From: Gammaproteobacteria bacterium
Lineage (GTDB): Bacteria > Pseudomonadota > Gammaproteobacteria > Pseudomonadales > Azotimanducaceae
NCBI GenBank assembly: GCA_003247835.1
Contig: QJYB01000121.1
Span: forward strand, 1 to 44,498
Direction of reading: 5' to 3'
DNA: 44,498 nucleotides
Shown here: positions 41,879 through 44,498 of the stretch, piece by piece
Numbering within the stretch: position 1 is the stretch's first letter
How the letters are laid out: each line of letters begins with the position of its first letter
Translations under genes and position numbers: made by a program
The notes under the pieces: generated by a model
Told to the model about the DNA's origin: nothing
Databases searched by the model: none
What the model saw: the letters and a program-made list of their open reading frames with translations, nothing else

Positions 41879-42685
41879 TCACCCGGGTTTCCTGGCCAGA
41901 AAGGCATGACCGTACACCGCGAACGCCCGTGCGTTGGCCTCCCCTGTGGTGCCGGAGAAGGTGTCCACCGCGCCGCCGATGACCACGTCCACGAAGCCGG
42001 AGGCTTCCAGCAGCGCCTTCCAGCCTGCACACGGCAGGCCACCGGCGATTCAGGCGGTCCAAAGGTCGATGTTGTCGACCGCGGACTCCGGGACGTCCTT
42101 GCCATTCGCGATGTCCGCAAACTGCAGCCAGCCGCCCGGTTTCAGCACCCGGAACGCTTCCGTGAGCACCGCGGATTTGTCCGCGCAGAGGTTGAACACG
42201 CCGTTGGAAATCATCACGTCGGCCCAGGCGTCGGGGACGGGCAACGCTTCCAGCAACCCCTCGCGGTAGCTCAGATGGTTGATGCCCAGACGCGCCCGCT
42301 CGCGGCCTGCCTTGTCGAGCATCTCCGGCGTCATGTCCACACCGATGACCTGGCCTGCTTCGCCCACGAGGTGCGCCGCCACGATGCTGTCGAACCCGCC
42401 ACCGGATCCCGCATCCACCACCCGCTCACCGGATTCGATAGTGCGCAGCGAGAAGGGATTCGCCACCCCGGCGAAACACTCCACGGCCGAGTCCGGCAGA
42501 CGGCTGAGCAGATCCGCCGGATAGCCGAGCCGCTCGGCCAGCAGCCGACCGGTCTGGAAGTGGAACTCGCCCTGTGGATGGACAGCCACTTCCCGGTACT
42601 TCTCCTGCACCTGGGCACGGAGCGCCTCGGCATTCACCCGTGGGCCGGAGTTCGCAGTTGCAGTTTCTCGTCTAGCTTCATTCAC
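41879..42685 (-). CDS. ArsM-like SAM methyltransferase, candidate selenoprotein with in-frame TGA at 42050-42052
   Basis: Read through one in-frame TGA (residue 212), this is a 268-residue methyltransferase. The N-terminal part has ECFAGVANPF with Cys70, then RVVDAGSGGGFDSIVAAHLV (89-108) and QVIGVDMTPEMLDKAGRERA, very close to ArsM/AS3MT. Before the TGA is NIDLWTA and after it IAGGLPCAGWKALLEASGFV, in frame to GHAFLARKPG and a normal stop at 41879-41881. In human AS3MT the catalytic, arsenite-binding Cys156 lies in LWGECLGGAL, which aligns W-T-A-U-I-A-G-G. The TGA therefore replaces the key Cys. The start is GTG 42685 with GGAGGAG. A candidate SECIS follows the TGA. It may methylate arsenic or another metalloid. 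The alternative is a pseudogene. Confidence 0.84.
42014..42049 (-). promoter_or_regulatory. Candidate bacterial SECIS element of the ArsM-like gene
   Basis: On the minus strand, 16 nt after the TGA, a stem GCCTGC / GCAGGC (42039-42034 with 42028-42023) closes loop CGTGT, whose second base is G. The stem can be prolonged by two wobble pairs and, beyond a small internal loop, by CGCC/GGCG (42047-42044 with 42017-42014). The spacing of 16 nt and the G in the first two loop bases agree with the bacterial SECIS model, at its lower spacing limit. Confidence 0.68.
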
Positions 42686-42799
42686 GACGTTTCTCCTCCG
42701 CGTAGTTGTTCCGCGCGATGGATGCATGATGGGCCCGCCACCGTCCCGGTGCTTGACGTTTGTCTGGAGTAAACTTGGTGAAATTCTGAAGATCTGCTC

Positions 42800-44377
42800 A
42801 TGCGCTACGCCTTCAGACAATTCGAGTTCGATCCCGGGCGGCTGGAGCTCAGGGAGGATGGGGAAATCGTCCACGCCGAGCCCCAGATTCTCGCGCTGCT
42901 CGGCGTGCTGCTCGGCGATGCCGGAGAAACCGTGACCAAGGAGACGATCAACGAGCGGGTCTGGTCCGGCCGTGTGGTCTCCGATGCGGCACTGAGCGGC
43001 CGGATCAAGGCGCTCCGGGCATTGCTGCACGACGACGGCAAGCGCCAGGAGGTGATCCGGACCGTTCATCGGCGCGGCTTCCGGTTCGTCGCCGATGTCA
43101 GCTGCGAATCCCGCGAGCCCACTACTGCCGGGATGTCCAACACCCCCGGCGGCGCGACCGCCACCACGAGCGTGACCCACCCGGACCGTCCGACCGTGGC
43201 CGTTCTTCCGTTCTCCAACCTGTCAACGGACGCCGATCAGAACTACTTCTCCGAAGGCATCAGCACGGACCTCATCACCCACCTGTCGCGGCACCGCTGG
43301 CTCAACGTCATCGCCCGCAACACGGCGTTCAGTTACCGCCAGAGCGACCTGAGTGCGATGGCGCTCGGCCAGGCGCTGGGCGCGCGGTACGTCGTGGAAG
43401 GCAGCGTCCAGAAGAGCGGCAATCGCGTGCGCGTCCGTGTCAACCTGACCGACGCGCAGTCGGGTTACCAGATGTGGTCAGAGCGCTACGACCGCGAGCT
43501 CGCGGACATCTTCGCCGTCCAGGACGAGATCACCGAGACCATCGCCGCGCGGCTCGAGCCCGAGATCGGCTTCGCGGAACGCAACCGGGTGATGGCGTCG
43601 CGCCCGGAAAATCTTCAGGCCTGGGACTGCTTCCACCTGGGCATCCATCACTTCTACCAGTTCACGGCCGAGGCGAACCGCGAGGCGCAGGTGCTGCTGA
43701 AACGCAGCCAGCAACTGGACCAGCGCTTCGGCGAGGCCTGGGCCTGGTGGGCATACGCCGTAGTGCTCGGCATGGTCTACTGGGACACGCCGGCGAGCCA
43801 GGCGCTGCTCGACGAAGCTCTGGCAGCCTGCGAGACCGCACTGAAGCTCGATCCGCACAATGCCACCTTCTACGCATTGCGGGCGCGGACGCTGCTGGCC
43901 CGCCGTGAGTATGACCGCGCCATTGTCGAGAACGAGAAGGCCATCGAGTTGAATCCCACCTTCGCGGCTGCCTACTGTGGTCTCGGCGATTCGCTGGCTT
44001 ACGAAGGTCGCTACGACGAGGCGATACCGTACTTCGAGCGCTCCATCGCGCTCAGTCCGAACGACCCGCAGCTCTGGGCCTTCTACTCCTACGGTGCGCT
44101 GGCACTGCTGTTCATGAAGGATTTCGAGCGTGCCGAGGCCTGGACGGAACGGGCACTCGCCACGCCGAACTGCCAGTTCTGGGCCCTGGCCCATCGCGCC
44201 GTGGCGTTGGCCTACCTCGATCGGCTCTCCGAAGCCCGGCTATGCATCGCTCAGATTCGAAAGGAAATTCCAGAATTTTCAATTAGATATACGAGAGACC
44301 GCATGTTCTATCTGAAACGCCCCGATCAGATCGCGCTCTACGAGAAAGGGCTCGCCCTGGCCGGGGTCGAACCATGA
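42800..44377 (+). CDS. Winged-helix transcriptional regulator with TolB-like and TPR domains
   Basis: This 525-residue protein has an OmpR/PhoB-type winged helix at about 1-97: FEFDPGRLELREDGEIVHAE, ETINERVWSGRVVSDAALSG, RTVHRRGFRFVADV. A linker follows, then a TolB N-terminal-like segment (about 130-240: RPTVAVLPFSNLSTDADQNY, FSEGISTDLITHLSRHRWLN, GARYVVEGSVQKSGNRVRVR). Tetratricopeptide repeats fill about 270-500 (ALKLDPHNATFYALRARTLL, AIELNPTFAAAYCGLGDSLA). No transmembrane segment is evident, unlike CadC. It diverges from the ArsM-like gene across 114 bases and overlaps the next gene by 4 bases (ATGA). It may regulate either neighbour; the signal is unknown. Confidence 0.88.
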   Translation: MRYAFRQFEFDPGRLELREDGEIVHAEPQILALLGVLLGDAGETVTKETINERVWSGRVVSDAALSGRIKALRALLHDDGKRQEVIRTVHRRGFRFVADVSCESREPTTAGMSNTPGGATATTSVTHPDRPTVAVLPFSNLSTDADQNYFSEGISTDLITHLSRHRWLNVIARNTAFSYRQSDLSAMALGQALGARYVVEGSVQKSGNRVRVRVNLTDAQSGYQMWSERYDRELADIFAVQDEITETIAARLEPEIGFAERNRVMASRPENLQAWDCFHLGIHHFYQFTAEANREAQVLLKRSQQLDQRFGEAWAWWAYAVVLGMVYWDTPASQALLDEALAACETALKLDPHNATFYALRARTLLARREYDRAIVENEKAIELNPTFAAAYCGLGDSLAYEGRYDEAIPYFERSIALSPNDPQLWAFYSYGALALLFMKDFERAEAWTERALATPNCQFWALAHRAVALAYLDRLSEARLCIAQIRKEIPEFSIRYTRDRMFYLKRPDQIALYEKGLALAGVEP

Positions 44378-44498
44378 CAGGAAACACAACCGCGCCGCTC
44401 AATACCCCGGAAGCTGCGCGTCGCCGGGTGCTCGCCCGCATTACCGAGCTCGGGCTCAACGATCACCTGCTGGCCCTGGAAACCGACGGATACACGGT
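44374..44498 (+). CDS. N-terminus of a probable phytanoyl-CoA dioxygenase family protein (truncated by window)
   Basis: Only 41 residues are visible: MTGNTTAPLNTPEAARRRVL, then ARITELGLNDHLLALETDGYT. The ending L-x-x-L-E-T-D-G-Y-T resembles the first conserved stretch of PhyH/phytanoyl-CoA dioxygenase-type iron(II)/2-oxoglutarate oxygenases, just before the catalytic domain. The ATG at 44374 overlaps the stop of the TPR regulator (ATGA), so the two are coupled. The identification rests on a short motif only. Confidence 0.5.
   Translation, partial: MTGNTTAPLNTPEAARRRVLARITELGLNDHLLALETDGYT

Noticed and set aside
41862..42062. A separate small minus-strand ORF after the ArsM-like TGA
   Set aside because: It is in a different frame from the conserved C-terminal methyltransferase sequence, which explains this stretch fully.
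1..44498. Mobile elements, CRISPR arrays, tRNA or rRNA genes
   Set aside because: No direct-repeat arrays, transposase or integrase ORFs, or cloverleaf-like sequences were recognised.

Overview
The window is GC-rich bacterial chromosome, densely coded on both strands. No rRNA, tRNA, CRISPR array, transposase or phage gene was seen. The gene families point to a free-living, probably marine or aquatic, gammaproteobacterium: a TonB-dependent receptor with an EEIVVTGSR-type plug, spinster-like MFS carriers, class III CoA-transferases, a CbpA/CbpM pair, phosphatidylcholine synthase, bactofilin and a DUF4136 lipoprotein. This placement is inference; there is no phylogenetic marker.

Layout. 1-2672 (-) is a nearly complete TonB-dependent receptor. 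3042-9069 holds a small methyltransferase, a translationally coupled PLP aminotransferase/MFS pair, an acyl-CoA dehydrogenase and a two-part outer-membrane barrel. 9080-10434 (-) is a coupled pair of envelope proteins (DUF3313-like and a DUF3365-type c-heme protein). 10711-16931 encodes a large lipoprotein with six Ig-like repeats, a PQQ-type sugar dehydrogenase, an LLM-class oxidoreductase and an unknown membrane-anchored protein. 17002-20985 holds a second MFS/PLP-enzyme pair (spinster-like carrier plus sphingosine-1-phosphate-lyase-like enzyme) and an MscS channel. 21076-22718 is cbpA-cbpM followed by an encapsulated-ferritin (EncFtn) gene with no encapsulin shell gene nearby. 22820-30263 holds small lipoproteins, a bactofilin/methyltransferase pair, an EntS-like MFS, an ECF sigma factor with a C-terminal extension, a lytic transglycosylase and phosphatidylcholine synthase. 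32149-37168 (-) is a compact polyamine operon: agmatine deiminase, a deoxyhypusine-synthase-like enzyme, arginine decarboxylase and N-carbamoylputrescine amidase. 37165-42685 (-) holds a Vgb-like propeller protein, two coupled CoA-transferases and an ArsM-like methyltransferase. A TPR-containing regulator diverges from the last of these, and the window ends in the start of a probable phytanoyl-CoA dioxygenase.

The main result is two genes that ordinary gene calling would cut short at an in-frame TGA but that read as full-length selenoproteins. In the AhpD/CMD-like gene (30329-30943) the TGA replaces the second Cys of the C-x-x-C redox motif. In the ArsM-like methyltransferase (41879-42685, minus) it sits where the arsenite-binding Cys of AS3MT/ArsM lies. 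In both, conserved coding sequence continues in the same frame after the TGA. In both, a stable hairpin follows with its apical loop 16-17 nt downstream and a G in the first two loop positions, which fits the bacterial SECIS model. The selA/B/C/D machinery is not in the window, so Sec decoding is a strong inference, not a proof.
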